Part shown: one piece after another, positions 32,597-49,425 of the stretch | How positions within the stretch are numbered: position 1 is the first letter of the stretch | How the letters are laid out: the number at the start of each line of letters is the position of its first letter | NCBI RefSeq assembly: GCF_003441595.1 | Contig: NZ_CP031848.1 | Coordinates: forward strand, 3,410,001-3,474,000 | DNA from: Marinobacter sp. Arc7-DN-1 | GTDB taxonomy: Bacteria > Pseudomonadota > Gammaproteobacteria > Pseudomonadales > Oleiphilaceae | Length of the DNA: 64,000 nt | Direction: 5' to 3' | Notes under the pieces: model-generated | What the model was told of the DNA's origin: nothing | The model's database searches: none | The model's input: the letters and a program-made list of their open reading frames with translations, nothing else | Position numbers and translations under genes: made by a program

Positions 32597-34732
32597 ATGA
32601 AAGTTGAAAGAAACATGCACGTACAAAAAAGTTTAGGGTCGAGGCTAGCGATGTTCAGAAAACTCAATGTATACGTCAGCGTGATTGCTTTTGGGTTGTT
32701 CTCCGGCCTGGCCAACGCGGTCACGCTGGAAGACGTGTCGTTTTCGTCGCTACCGGGCGAACGGCTTGAAGTGACACTGGAATTCGATGGGCCGCCGCCG
32801 GAACCCACCGGTTACACCATTGAGCGCCCTGCTCGCATCGCTGTCGACCTGAGGGACACGATCAGCGGTCTGGACAGTCGCAGCATTCCTCTGGGGTCTG
32901 GTAACGCCCAGAGTATGACGGTGGTGGAAACCAGGGACCGAACGCGGCTGATCTTCAACCTCGTTGAACTGGTTCCTTACGACACGGTTCGCAGTGGCGA
33001 TTCACTGGTTATGACTATTGGTGGCGAGGCTGGGGGCGAGGCTCAGGGTGCCGTGGCTGGCGCGCCTGCTTCGTCCTCCCAGAGTAGCCCGGGAGCATCG
33101 GCTTCTTCTTCGGCCAACGCCCTTGGCGGTGTGGATTTCCGTCGTGGCAAAGAGGGGGAAGGCCGGGTTCTTGTCGATCTGGGCAGCTCCGGCACGCCAG
33201 TGGACTTGTCGGAACGGGCTGGCAAAATCCGGCTGACCATGGATGGCATTACCGTTCCTGCCAATCTGCGTCGCCGGCTGGACGTTACTGATTTTGCAAC
33301 GCCGGTTACCCGCATCGATACCTTTGTTGAAGATGGCAATGCGGTGGTCGAGATCAGCCCGGCAGGGAATTACGATTATATTGCCTATCAGTCCGGCAGC
33401 CAGTTCACGGTCAGTGTGGAAAAGCTTACTGAACAGGAGGCAGAGTCACGCCGTGAAGAGAAGTTCCCGTATACCGGCGAGAAGCTCTCCCTGAACTTTC
33501 AGGACATTGAGGTTCGTTCGGTTCTCCAGCTGATTGCGGATTTCACAGGCCTGAACCTGGTCGCCAGTGACACGGTGGGTGGCAGCATCACGCTTCGTTT
33601 GCAAAATGTTCCCTGGGACCAGGCTCTGGATCTGATTCTGAAGACCAAGGGGCTCGACAAGCGGCAGATCGGTAACGTGTTGCTGGTGGCTCCGGCAGAT
33701 GAGATTGCTGCCCGGGAAAAGCTGGAGCTGGAAACCAATAAACAGATTGCAGAGCTGGCGCCGGTACGGCTGGATATTGTTCAGGTCAACTACGCCAAGG
33801 CTGCCGACATTGTTGCCCTGATCAAGGAAGATGAGGAGCTGATTTCAGACCGTGGATTTGTCTCCTCGGATGTTCGCACCAACACCATCAGTATTCGTGA
33901 GACTGCGCAAAAGCTCGAGGAAATCCGTCGGCTTGTCTCCACATGGGATGTGCCGGTGCGGCAGGTATCCATCGAGGCGCGAATTGTCCGGGCCCAGACC
34001 AATGTGGCGGAAAACCTTGGTGTTCGCTGGGGTGGTGCTGCTTACGATGTGAGCGGCGATAATGTATTCACTGTCGGTGGCTCGCAGCAATCCTTGCAGG
34101 AGGCGCGTGATGCTGCAGCAGGAAACAGCAGTACAATCACCTTCCCGGGTGCGCTGGCGGTCGACCTCGGTGTGAGCGGTGAAGGCGCCTCCTCGTTTGC
34201 CATTGGCTGGGGCAGCGATGACTTCCTGGTTGACCTGGAGCTGTCTGCGCTGGAGAGCGACGGTCAGGCCGAAGTGGTTTCACAGCCTCGTGTTGTGACC
34301 GCGGATCGCCAGACAGCGTCTATCAAATCCGGTGAGGAAATTCCTTACCAGGAAGCTGCTTCCAGCGGTGCGACATCGGTCTCGTTCAAGGAAGCCGTGC
34401 TTTCTCTCGAGGTGACGCCGCAAATCACCCCGGATGACAAGATTATTATGGATCTGGTGGTCAACCAGGACTCCCGTGGTGAAGTTACCGCCGGTATTCC
34501 TTCGATCAATACCAACCAGGTAACCACCCAGGTTCTGGTTGGCAACGGAGAGACGGTGGTGCTGGGTGGTATCTTCCAGTCGGAAGTTGCGACCCAAACT
34601 ACGAAGACCCCGTTCCTTGGAGATATTCCCTACCTGGGTCGTCTTTTCAAGCGTACCGAGAAAATTGATGAGCGCAGTGAGCTGTTAATTTTCATAACGC
34701 CCAAGATCATCAAGAGCGATCTTGTCCGGTAA
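32597..34732 (+). CDS. pilQ: Type IV pilus secretin PilQ
   Basis: PilQ is the outer-membrane secretin through which the pilus exits. The 711-residue protein has a signal peptide (VYVSVIAFGLFSGLANA), two AMIN peptidoglycan-binding domains (about 45-270), an STN/N0 domain near SLNFQDIEVRSVLQLIADFT, an N1 domain, and the secretin beta-domain ending in VLGGIFQSE and LLIFITPKIIK. GGGAG precedes the ATG at 32597; an ATG at 32651 with GAGG upstream is an alternative that gives a more normal signal-peptide length. A strong terminator follows. Confidence 0.97.
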   Translation: MKVERNMHVQKSLGSRLAMFRKLNVYVSVIAFGLFSGLANAVTLEDVSFSSLPGERLEVTLEFDGPPPEPTGYTIERPARIAVDLRDTISGLDSRSIPLGSGNAQSMTVVETRDRTRLIFNLVELVPYDTVRSGDSLVMTIGGEAGGEAQGAVAGAPASSSQSSPGASASSSANALGGVDFRRGKEGEGRVLVDLGSSGTPVDLSERAGKIRLTMDGITVPANLRRRLDVTDFATPVTRIDTFVEDGNAVVEISPAGNYDYIAYQSGSQFTVSVEKLTEQEAESRREEKFPYTGEKLSLNFQDIEVRSVLQLIADFTGLNLVASDTVGGSITLRLQNVPWDQALDLILKTKGLDKRQIGNVLLVAPADEIAAREKLELETNKQIAELAPVRLDIVQVNYAKAADIVALIKEDEELISDRGFVSSDVRTNTISIRETAQKLEEIRRLVSTWDVPVRQVSIEARIVRAQTNVAENLGVRWGGAAYDVSGDNVFTVGGSQQSLQEARDAAAGNSSTITFPGALAVDLGVSGEGASSFAIGWGSDDFLVDLELSALESDGQAEVVSQPRVVTADRQTASIKSGEEIPYQEAASSGATSVSFKEAVLSLEVTPQITPDDKIIMDLVVNQDSRGEVTAGIPSINTNQVTTQVLVGNGETVVLGGIFQSEVATQTTKTPFLGDIPYLGRLFKRTEKIDERSELLIFITPKIIKSDLVR

Positions 34733-34743
34733 CCGGGATCCCG

Positions 34744-34778
34744 AAAAAAAGCCGCCGCCTGGAACCGGCGGCTTTTTT
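34744..34778 (+). terminator. Terminator after pilQ
   Basis: The stem AAGCCGCCG/CGGCGGCTT with an eight-base loop is followed by six T residues. It ends the pilMNOPQ operon and separates it from aroKB. Confidence 0.92.
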
Positions 34779-34870
34779 GTGCCTGAATTCCCCACAGGCC
34801 GGGTACGGAGCTTATGCAAGTACCGGCCCTGTGATATTCTCACCCGCCTGATCAAAACTGAGCGGAAGTT

Positions 34871-35437
34871 ATGTCTTTGCCAAAACGCGTTGTCCTCGTT
34901 GGCCCCATGGGGGCCGGGAAAAGCACGATTGGTCGGATGCTCGCCAAGGAGCTGGGCTATCGTTTTCTCGATTCGGATCGCATCATTGAACAGCGTTGCG
35001 GGGCGAACATACCGTGGATTTTTGATGTTGAAGGTGAGGATGGATTCCGTCAGCGGGAAACTGCGATGCTTGACGAATTGTCGAATGAAAACAACACCGT
35101 GCTCGCCACTGGGGGTGGCGCGGTGATGCGGCCTGAGAACCACCCCCTGCTTAAAAAGGATGCGATGGTGATCTACCTGAAAACGTCGATTGAGCAGCAG
35201 GTAGAGCGCACGCGGAAAGACCGTAACCGACCATTACTGCAGAACGATGATCCGGAAGCCGTCCTGAGAAATCTTTTCTCGATCCGGGATCCGCTGTATA
35301 CAGGCCTGGCCGACATCATCATGTACACAGATCGCAAAAGCCCCAGGCTTGTGGTTCGGCAGCTGGTTAACCGGCTGAATCCGAGAACTCCACGTCACAA
35401 AAGGCAGATCCGGAAGGAAGGTCGTAATCATGTCTAA
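34871..35437 (+). CDS. aroK: Shikimate kinase
   Basis: AroK phosphorylates shikimate in aromatic amino acid synthesis. The 188-residue protein has Walker [15 protein letters not shown], the shikimate-binding DSDRIIE and [10 protein letters not shown] segments, and the lid arginine region RKDRNRPLL. It overlaps aroB by eight bases, so the two are translationally linked. The aroK-aroB pair downstream of pilQ is the same as in Pseudomonas and E. coli. Confidence 0.97.
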   Translation: MSLPKRVVLVGPMGAGKSTIGRMLAKELGYRFLDSDRIIEQRCGANIPWIFDVEGEDGFRQRETAMLDELSNENNTVLATGGGAVMRPENHPLLKKDAMVIYLKTSIEQQVERTRKDRNRPLLQNDDPEAVLRNLFSIRDPLYTGLADIIMYTDRKSPRLVVRQLVNRLNPRTPRHKRQIRKEGRNHV

Positions 35438-36524
35438 CCTGCTTCGTGAACTTTCGGTTGAGCTGGGGGATCGCAGCTACCCCATTTTTATTGGCGAGGA
35501 CCTTCTTGGCACCTGGGATCTGTCGCGTTTTGTTGGCGGCTCCCAGGTCATGATTGTGACCAATGAAACCGTCGCGCCCCTGTATCTCGAGAGTGCGAAA
35601 GGCTGCTTTCCCGGGAAGCGTATTGATACAGTCGTTCTACCCGATGGCGAAAAATTCAAGGACTGGCAGACTCTGAACCGGATCTTTGATGGTCTGCTGG
35701 AGCAGCGGCATACCCGGAAAACCACGTTGGTCGCACTTGGAGGAGGGGTTGTCGGCGACATGGCAGGCTTCGCCGCGGCTTGCTATCAACGGGGAGTTCC
35801 GTTTATCCAGATACCGACCACGCTATTGTCACAAGTGGACTCCTCCGTAGGTGGCAAAACGGGAATCAATCACCCGTTGGGTAAGAACATGATCGGTGCT
35901 TTCCACCAGCCACAGGCCGTTCTGATTGATACCGGAAGCCTGCAGACCTTGCCTCCAAGGGAAGTGTCGGCCGGCCTGGCTGAGGTGATCAAGTACGGGC
36001 TCATCCGGGATCTGGATTTTCTTGCCTGGCTTGAAGACAAGGTGGGCGCTCTTGTTGCCCTCGATCCCGATGCGCTTGCAGAAGCCATCTACCGGTCCTG
36101 TGCCTGCAAGGCGGAGGTTGTTGCGCTGGATGAGCGCGAAGGTGGTCTGAGGGCGATACTGAATCTTGGTCACACCTTTGGCCATGCCATAGAGACCTTT
36201 GCAGGCTATGGCAACTGGCTCCACGGAGAGGCGGTTGGAACGGGCATGATCATGGCGGCGGAGCTTTCTGCCCTCGAAAGTATGATTTCCCGGGCCGACT
36301 GCGACCGGATAACCCGTCTTATTCTGAGTGCCGGGTTGCCCGGCAAACCTCCAGTCGGGATGACGGCGGACGATTTCATGAGTCTGATGGCGGTAGACAA
36401 AAAGAATGTCGACGGGCAACTCAGGCTTGTTTTGCTCCGCTCAGTTGGTGATGCCGTTGTAACCTCCGAGGCTGGCCCGGAAAACCTGGCATTGACCTTT
36501 GCCCGCTTCTGCAGCCTGGAATGA
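35430..36524 (+). CDS. aroB: 3-dehydroquinate synthase
   Basis: AroB cyclises DAHP to 3-dehydroquinate, the second shikimate step. The 364-residue protein has the NAD-binding stretch [21 protein letters not shown], the [19 protein letters not shown] motif, and metal-binding residues in [12 protein letters not shown] and [11 protein letters not shown]. It overlaps aroK and is followed after 67 bp by the DamX-like gene. Confidence 0.98.
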   Translation: MSNLLRELSVELGDRSYPIFIGEDLLGTWDLSRFVGGSQVMIVTNETVAPLYLESAKGCFPGKRIDTVVLPDGEKFKDWQTLNRIFDGLLEQRHTRKTTLVALGGGVVGDMAGFAAACYQRGVPFIQIPTTLLSQVDSSVGGKTGINHPLGKNMIGAFHQPQAVLIDTGSLQTLPPREVSAGLAEVIKYGLIRDLDFLAWLEDKVGALVALDPDALAEAIYRSCACKAEVVALDEREGGLRAILNLGHTFGHAIETFAGYGNWLHGEAVGTGMIMAAELSALESMISRADCDRITRLILSAGLPGKPPVGMTADDFMSLMAVDKKNVDGQLRLVLLRSVGDAVVTSEAGPENLALTFARFCSLE

Positions 36525-36591
36525 AGTCAGGCTAATGGCTTCGATGATTTCGCGTGGCTTGCGGTAAAGGAATAGCAGACAAGGAAGACCC

Positions 36592-37998
<1,407 letters not shown>

Positions 37999-38083
37999 CG
38001 CCTTGTCTGGCGCTAACTCGTTGTTCCATAACCTGTCAGTTGGTAATTCCGTTTTCGGCTTCCCACAATAACTCAACTCCGAT

Positions 38084-38112
38084 TTGAGTACGTATTTCTA
38101 CGTGTGTAAAAT
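38084..38112 (+). promoter_or_regulatory. Sigma-70 promoter of gltBD
   Basis: TTGAGT (38084-38089) and TAAAAT (38107-38112) are separated by exactly 17 bp. Transcription would start near 38119, leaving a leader of about 88 nt before gltB. Confidence 0.65.
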
Positions 38113-38206
38113 AGCCAGCCCCCATTTTCAGTGTCAAAGAGTGGTTGTATGGCTGCGTGCCAAGTAACTCTTTGATTGAAAAGTATTTCTACGCGAGAGA
38201 ACGCTT

Positions 38207-44153
<5,947 letters not shown>

Positions 44154-44166
44154 TTGTCCCGGACAT

Positions 44167-44196
44167 GGGGTCAGATGAAAGCCTTCATCTGACCCC
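44167..44196. repeat. GGGGTCAGATGAA palindrome R3
   Basis: Thirteen-base arms GGGGTCAGATGAA and TTCATCTGACCCC flank a four-base loop. It follows the gltD stop by 13 bases and may also act as a 3' hairpin for the gltBD transcript. Confidence 0.88.
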
Positions 44197-44221
44197 TGGT
44201 TCACCTGGCTTCTCTCTAACG

Positions 44222-44254
44222 CCTTTCCAATTGATCCGACACCTTTCCAATTGA
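44222..44254 (+). repeat. Direct repeat upstream of hemE
   Basis: CCTTTCCAATTGA occurs twice without mismatch (44222-44234 and 44242-44254), 20 bp apart start to start, about two helical turns. It lies 57-89 bp before hemE, where a regulator could bind. Confidence 0.7.
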
Positions 44255-44310
44255 CCTAAACCGCGTATCATTACCTTCCAGAAAATTCGTTTCCCAGACC
44301 AGGAGTTGCC

Positions 44311-45375
44311 ATGACCGAGCTGAAAAATGACCGTTTCCTGCGCGCACTGATGCGCCAGCCCGTGGACCGTACTCCGGTATGGATGATGCGACAGGCAGGG
44401 CGATACCTGCCGGAATACCGCGCCACACGGGCGAAGGCCGGGGATTTTCTCAGCTTGTGCAAGAATACTCCGCTGGCGTGCGAGGTCACCCTTCAGCCGC
44501 TTGAACGTTACCCCCTGGACGCCGCCATTCTGTTCTCGGACATCCTGACCATTCCGGATGCACTGGGGCTGGGCCTTTACTTTGAAACCGGGGAAGGCCC
44601 CAAGTTCCGGAACACCATTCGTTCTGAAGCCGACGTGGCTGCACTGCCGAAAATCAACGCCAGGGTGGATCTGGACTACGTCATGAACGCGGTCTCTACC
44701 ATTCGCGGCGCCCTGAACGGCAGCGTGCCTCTGATTGGTTTCTCCGGCAGCCCATGGACCCTGGCCACGTATATGATCGAAGGTGGTTCCTCCAAGGATT
44801 TCCGGGAAGCCAAGAAGCTGATGTACGGCCAGCCGGAGGTGATGCACCGGTTGCTGGACCATCTGGCGGATGCGGTTATCGATTACCTGAATGGCCAGAT
44901 CAGGGCCGGCGCCCAGGCGGTGCAGATTTTTGATACCTGGGGCGGCGTGCTCAGCAGTTGGGCCTATGAAGAGTTCTCGCTGCGCTACATGAAGAAAATC
45001 GTCGACGGCCTGATTCGCGAGAATGACGGCCGCAGAGTACCGGTAATCCTGTTCACCAAGAATGGCGGTCAGTGGCTGGAGTCCATCGCGGACTCTGGCG
45101 CCGACGCCGTTGGTCTCGATTGGACCACGGACATCGGCAACGCCCGCGCCCGCATTGGCGATCACGTAGCCCTTCAGGGCAACATGGATCCGGCCATGCT
45201 GTACGCGCCGCCTGAGCGGATTCGCCAAGAAGTGGCGGATATCCTGCGCCGTTATGGTTCCGGCACAGGGCACATCTTCAACCTTGGCCACGGAATTACA
45301 CCGGACGTGGATCCGGAGCATGCCAAGGCGTTCATCGAGGCGGTCGTTGAATTGAGTCCGGAGTATCACCGCTGA
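44311..45375 (+). CDS. hemE: Uroporphyrinogen decarboxylase
   Basis: HemE removes four carboxyl groups from uroporphyrinogen III to make coproporphyrinogen III. The 354-residue protein has the signature [16 protein letters not shown] near the N terminus, the second signature [17 protein letters not shown], and the conserved catalytic Asp region [16 protein letters not shown]. The ATG is preceded by AGGAG. It comes directly after gltBD, as in Pseudomonas. A short GGGG-CCCC hairpin at 45381-45396 is a weak terminator candidate. Confidence 0.98.
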   Translation: MTELKNDRFLRALMRQPVDRTPVWMMRQAGRYLPEYRATRAKAGDFLSLCKNTPLACEVTLQPLERYPLDAAILFSDILTIPDALGLGLYFETGEGPKFRNTIRSEADVAALPKINARVDLDYVMNAVSTIRGALNGSVPLIGFSGSPWTLATYMIEGGSSKDFREAKKLMYGQPEVMHRLLDHLADAVIDYLNGQIRAGAQAVQIFDTWGGVLSSWAYEEFSLRYMKKIVDGLIRENDGRRVPVILFTKNGGQWLESIADSGADAVGLDWTTDIGNARARIGDHVALQGNMDPAMLYAPPERIRQEVADILRRYGSGTGHIFNLGHGITPDVDPEHAKAFIEAVVELSPEYHR

Positions 45376-45417
45376 GCATTGGGGTTCTTTTTCCCCTAGC
45401 CTGAGGGCTTTGCAGGT

Positions 45418-45527
45418 GAGGCCGTTGTGGGGCCCTTTCCAAAAAACGCTACAAGCACTTCCCTGTGCGCTTGTTTCCGGCCATCCATGGCCTCCAACAT
45501 TTTTGGAAAGGGCCCCACAACGGCCTC
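45418..45527 (+). repeat. Variable-stem/conserved-apex hairpin element C
   Basis: Perfect 28-bp arms (45418-45445 and 45500-45527) enclose a 54-nt centre: ACGCTACAA, hairpin GCAC-TTCCCT-GTGC, linker GCTTG, and hairpin GGCCA-TCCA-TGGCC extended by TGTT/AACA. It lies downstream of hemE in sense orientation. Its centre matches that of element D at 48 of 54 positions although the arms are unrelated. Confidence 0.92.
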
Positions 45528-45643
45528 TATCTCACAGCGGCGATATATCTTCCTAACAATCGACCACTCCAAAATCCTCTGGATGCATCCTTCTGTCCGG
45601 TCTATAGTCAGGTAAACCAAGATCGGTAAACAGGAGTAGTCAC

Positions 45644-46012
45644 TTGCCCACCAAAACTCCCGAAAAACGCCGGTTTCACCGGATTGAATTCGACGCGCCC
45701 TGCGAACTCCACTGTCTGGAGACTGTCTGGACCACCGAGGTGCTGGATATTTCCTTGAAAGGCGTTCTGGTAAAACGGCCGGAGGGGTGGGATGTGCCTT
45801 TGAATCAGCCGTGTGAGGTGATTATTCACCTGGATGATCATGAAGCAGGTATTGTTATGGCGGTTGAGCTCAGGCACGTGGAGCCGCACAGGCTTGGCTT
45901 CAAATGTCGGTACATTGACCTTGATAGCGCTACCCACCTCAAACGTCTTGTTGAGCTTAACCTTGGTGATCAGGCGCTGTTGGAGAGGGAGTTTGCTCAT
46001 CTCATTGATTAG
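45644..46012 (+). CDS. PilZ-domain protein
   Basis: A 122-residue single-domain PilZ protein, probably a cyclic-di-GMP receptor. The two ligand motifs are present: RRFHRIEFD (RxxxR) at residues 9-17 and DISLKGV (D/NxSxxG) near residue 36. The start is a TTG at 45644, supported by CAGGAG seven bases upstream; no ATG or GTG in a suitable place gives the full N-terminal motif. It is a lone gene bracketed by hairpin elements C and D. Its output partner is not evident. Confidence 0.85.
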   Translation: MPTKTPEKRRFHRIEFDAPCELHCLETVWTTEVLDISLKGVLVKRPEGWDVPLNQPCEVIIHLDDHEAGIVMAVELRHVEPHRLGFKCRYIDLDSATHLKRLVELNLGDQALLEREFAHLID

Positions 46013-46109
46013 GCGGGTTTTGTCGGATTACGTCTTCGCCTAATCTGACCTACGTTGCGGGTCAAAAGCTAAGAGATATGAGGGTGGGACTATTACTGCC
46101 AAGCATGCA

Positions 46110-46221
46110 GGACAGGATGGCTTTTCTATTTCCAAAAATGTTGGAGGCCAGGGATGGCCGGAAACAAGCCCACATGGATGTGCTCGTAGCGGTTTTTGGA
46201 AATAGAAAAGCCATCCTGTCC
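46110..46221 (-). repeat. Variable-stem/conserved-apex hairpin element D
   Basis: Perfect 29-bp arms (46110-46138 and 46193-46221) enclose a 54-nt centre that reads on the minus strand CCGCTACGAG, hairpin CACA-TCCA-TGTG, linker GGCTTG, hairpin GGCCA-TCCC-TGGCC, CTCCAACA. It lies downstream of radA in radA's sense orientation and also downstream of the convergent PilZ gene. Confidence 0.92.
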
Positions 46222-46243
46222 GTCAACTCCCAAGACAAGATAC

Positions 46244-47620
46244 TCAGAGATCTTCCAGAGCCGAGAGCGCGTCACTGAGCTTGGTCACCGGAATCACTTT
46301 CATGCCCTCGATGGCCTTGCGGGGGGCATTGGATTTGGGCACCAGTGCCCGGGTAAAGCCGTGCTTGGCGGCTTCGTAAATGCGCTCCTGGCCGCTGGGG
46401 ACCGGTCGGATTTCGCCGGAAAGGCCGACTTCGCCAAAAATCACCAGATCCTGGGGCAGGGCGCGGTCGCGGAAGGAGGAGACAATCGCGGCCAACAATG
46501 CCAGGTCGGCGCTGGTTTCATTCACCTTCACACCGCCGACCACGTTCACGAACACATCCTGATCAGATACATGCATGCCGCCGTGACGGTGCAATACGGC
46601 GAGAAGCATCGCCAGCCGGTTCTGGTCCAGGCCAACCGCCACGCGTCTCGGATAGCCGCCCTGGGCCATGTCCACCAGTGCCTGGATCTCCACCAGCATG
46701 GGCCGGGTGCCTTCCCAGACCACCATCACCACGCTGCCGGGCGCCGCTTCCTCGCCACGGTTGAGGAATATCGCGCTGGGGTTCTTCACTTCCTTAAGGC
46801 CCTGTTCCAGCATGGCGAATACGCCCAGTTCATTCACCGCGCCAAACCGGTTCTTGATGCCGCGAAGTGTGCGGTAGCGGCTGTCGCTGGAACCTTCCAG
46901 CAGGATGGAACAGTCGATCATGTGCTCCAGAACTTTCGGGCCGGCCAGGCTGCCGTCTTTGGTAACGTGCCCGACAAGGAACAGGATGGTGCCGGTCTGC
47001 TTGGCAAAGCGGGTCAGGAAGGCGGCGCTTTCGCGTACCTGGGACACACTGCCGGGGGCTGATTCAATCTCTGCCACGTGCATCACCTGGATACTGTCCA
47101 CCACCAGAATCCGCGGCTTTTCTGCTTCCGTTACCTGCATCACCCGCTCAACACTGGTTTCAGACAGCATCTTCAGGTCTTTGGTGGGCAATCCCAGCCG
47201 CTTGGCGCGCATGGCGACCTGCTGCAGGGATTCTTCACCGGTGACATAAAGCGCGGGGACGCTGGCGGCCAGATGGCATACTGCCTGAAGCAGCAGGGTA
47301 CTCTTGCCGGCGCCCGGATGGCCGCCCATCAGAACGGCCGACCCCTCCACCAGGCCGCCACCGAGAACCCGGTCGAACTCCTGCATGCCCGAGCTGATGC
47401 GAGGCTGTTCAGCCAGGCTGACGTCGTCCAGGCTCTGGACTTCCGACAGGCTGCCGGCAAAGCCCTCGAAGCGGGCGCCACGAGCGCCTTTGATGTTGCT
47501 GCTGACACCGCGGACTTCGCTGATGGTATTCCAGGCCTGGCAGGCGGTGCACTGGCCCTGCCATTTGGAGTAGTCGGCACCGCATTCGGTGCAGACATAG
47601 GCGGTTTTTGCTTTGGCCAT
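46244..47620 (-). CDS. radA: DNA repair protein RadA
   Basis: RadA is a RecA-like ATPase that promotes branch migration in recombination. The 458-residue protein has an N-terminal four-cysteine zinc finger (CTECGADYSKWQGQCTAC), a RecA-like core with Walker A GGHPGAGKSTLL and the RadA-specific KNRFGAVNELGVF motif, and a C-terminal Lon-like domain. The ATG is at 47620. Confidence 0.97.
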   Translation of the reverse strand: MAKAKTAYVCTECGADYSKWQGQCTACQAWNTISEVRGVSSNIKGARGARFEGFAGSLSEVQSLDDVSLAEQPRISSGMQEFDRVLGGGLVEGSAVLMGGHPGAGKSTLLLQAVCHLAASVPALYVTGEESLQQVAMRAKRLGLPTKDLKMLSETSVERVMQVTEAEKPRILVVDSIQVMHVAEIESAPGSVSQVRESAAFLTRFAKQTGTILFLVGHVTKDGSLAGPKVLEHMIDCSILLEGSSDSRYRTLRGIKNRFGAVNELGVFAMLEQGLKEVKNPSAIFLNRGEEAAPGSVVMVVWEGTRPMLVEIQALVDMAQGGYPRRVAVGLDQNRLAMLLAVLHRHGGMHVSDQDVFVNVVGGVKVNETSADLALLAAIVSSFRDRALPQDLVIFGEVGLSGEIRPVPSGQERIYEAAKHGFTRALVPKSNAPRKAIEGMKVIPVTKLSDALSALEDL

Positions 47621-47693
47621 GGCGATCTCGGGGGATAATGGATGAAAGCGGGGGCAGATGTGAAAACGGGGTTGAAAACGGGTTCATGAAAAC

Positions 47694-47723
47694 GGGGTCA
47701 GATGAAAGCTTTCATCTGACCCC
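47694..47723. repeat. GGGGTCAGATGAA palindrome R4
   Basis: A perfect 15-bp inverted repeat, GGGGTCAGATGAAAG and its complement, with no spacer. Flanking sequence (47660-47760) carries degenerate copies of GAAAACGGGG and its complement, suggesting decayed outer units. It lies between the ettA 3' end and the radA start on the minus strand. Confidence 0.88.
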
Positions 47724-47763
47724 TCTTTTAGCACCCTCTTTCATGACCCCTCTTTTACTAACA

Positions 47764-49425
47764 TCAGGCCAGCTTCTTGTACTTCATACGCTTGGGCTGC
47801 ATGGCAGAATCGCCCTTGCGCTTCTTGAAGTCTTCGTCGTATTCCGTGAAGTTGCCCTCGAAGTACACCACTTCGCCGTCATCCTCGAACGCCAGGATAT
47901 GGCTGGCTACCCGGTCCAGGAACCAGCGATCGTGTGAGATCACCAGGGCGGAGCCCGGGAAGTTGAGCAGGGCTTCTTCAAGGGCGCGCAGGGTTTCCAC
48001 GTCCAGATCGTTGGTCGGTTCGTCCAGCAGCAGGACGTTGCCGCCTTCCTTGAGCAGTTTGGCCAGGTGCAGGCGGTTACGCTCACCCCCGGACAGGTCG
48101 CCAACCCGTTTCTGCTGGTCGCTGCCCTTGAAGTTGAAGCGCCCCACATAGGCCCGGGACGGGGTCTCGTAGTTGCCTACCTTGATAATATCGTTGCCGT
48201 CGGAGAGTTCTTCCCAGACGGTTTTACTGCCGTCCAGGTCGCGCATCTGGTCCACGTAGGCCAGTTCCACGGTTTCACCGACGGTAATGGTGCCGGAGTC
48301 AGGCTGGTCGTAACCCGCGATCATCCTGAACAGGGTCGATTTGCCGGCACCGTTGCCGCCGATAATGCCCACGATGGCACCGGGTGGTACGCTCAAGGAC
48401 ACGTCTTCGTACAGCAGGCGGTCACCGAAGGACTTGCTGATACCGTCCACTTCGATCACCTTGTTGCCGAGGCGAGGTCCAGGCGGAATGTACAGCTCGT
48501 TGGTTTCATTGCGCTTCTGAAACTCCTGGGAACTCATCTCCTCAAAGCGGGCCAGGCGGGCCTTGCTCTTGGACTGACGGCCCTTGGCGTTGCTGCGAAC
48601 CCATTCCAGCTCCTGCTTGATGGCTTTCTGGTGAGAGGCCTCCTGCTTGGACTCCATCTCCAGGCGCTTTTCCTTGTTCTCCAGCCACTGGCTGTAGTTG
48701 CCCTCGAAGGGAATGCCATGGCCACGGTCCAGTTCCAGGATCCAGCCGGCGACGTTGTCGAGGAAATACCGGTCGTGGGTGATGGCAACCACGGTGCCTT
48801 CATAATCGTGCAGGAAGCGCTCAAGCCAGGCCACGGATTCGGCATCCAGATGGTTGGTGGGCTCGTCCAGCAGCAACATGTCTGGGCCGGACAGCAGCAG
48901 GCGGCACAAGGCAACACGGCGGCGCTCACCACCGGACAGGATTTGCACTTTCTGATCCCAGGGCGGGAGGCGCAACGCGTCGGCGGCGACTTCCATCTTG
49001 CGTTCAATGTCGTGGCCGTCGGTGGCCTGGATGTAGGCTTCCAGTTCGCCCTGTTTCTTGGCGAGGGCGTCAAAATCCGCATCCGGTTCGGCGTAGGCTG
49101 CGTAAACTTGGTCCAGTTCCGCCAGGGCGTCATGAACACCGGAGACCGCCTCGTCGACGATTTCCTTGACGGTTTTCTCTTCGTCCAGCTCCGGCTCCTG
49201 GGGCAGGTAGCCCACGTTAATGCCCGGTTGGGGGCGGGCTTCGCCGATGTAATCCTGGTCCACGCCGGCCATAATGCGAAGCAGGGTGGATTTACCAGCA
49301 CCGTTAAGGCCAAGAACGCCGATCTTGGCGCCGGGGAAGAAGCTCAGTGAGATGTCTTTCAGAATCTCTCGCTTGGGCGGTACCACCTTGCCCACGCGGT
49401 TCATGGTGTATACGTATTGGGCCAT
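47764..49425 (-). CDS. ettA: Energy-dependent translational throttle protein EttA (ABC-F)
   Basis: EttA binds the ribosomal E site and gates entry into elongation according to the ATP/ADP ratio. I place the start at ATG 49425 (MAQYVYTMNRVGKVVPPKRE), which aligns with the E. coli start and gives 553 residues. Two ABC domains are present, with Walker A GLNGAGKSTLLRIMAG and GGNGAGKSTLFRMIAG, signatures LSGGERRR and LSGGERNR, and the P-site tRNA interaction motif region between. The open frame continues 33 codons upstream into hairpin element E; that extension is not credible. Confidence 0.96.
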   Translation of the reverse strand: MAQYVYTMNRVGKVVPPKREILKDISLSFFPGAKIGVLGLNGAGKSTLLRIMAGVDQDYIGEARPQPGINVGYLPQEPELDEEKTVKEIVDEAVSGVHDALAELDQVYAAYAEPDADFDALAKKQGELEAYIQATDGHDIERKMEVAADALRLPPWDQKVQILSGGERRRVALCRLLLSGPDMLLLDEPTNHLDAESVAWLERFLHDYEGTVVAITHDRYFLDNVAGWILELDRGHGIPFEGNYSQWLENKEKRLEMESKQEASHQKAIKQELEWVRSNAKGRQSKSKARLARFEEMSSQEFQKRNETNELYIPPGPRLGNKVIEVDGISKSFGDRLLYEDVSLSVPPGAIVGIIGGNGAGKSTLFRMIAGYDQPDSGTITVGETVELAYVDQMRDLDGSKTVWEELSDGNDIIKVGNYETPSRAYVGRFNFKGSDQQKRVGDLSGGERNRLHLAKLLKEGGNVLLLDEPTNDLDVETLRALEEALLNFPGSALVISHDRWFLDRVASHILAFEDDGEVVYFEGNFTEYDEDFKKRKGDSAMQPKRMKYKKLA

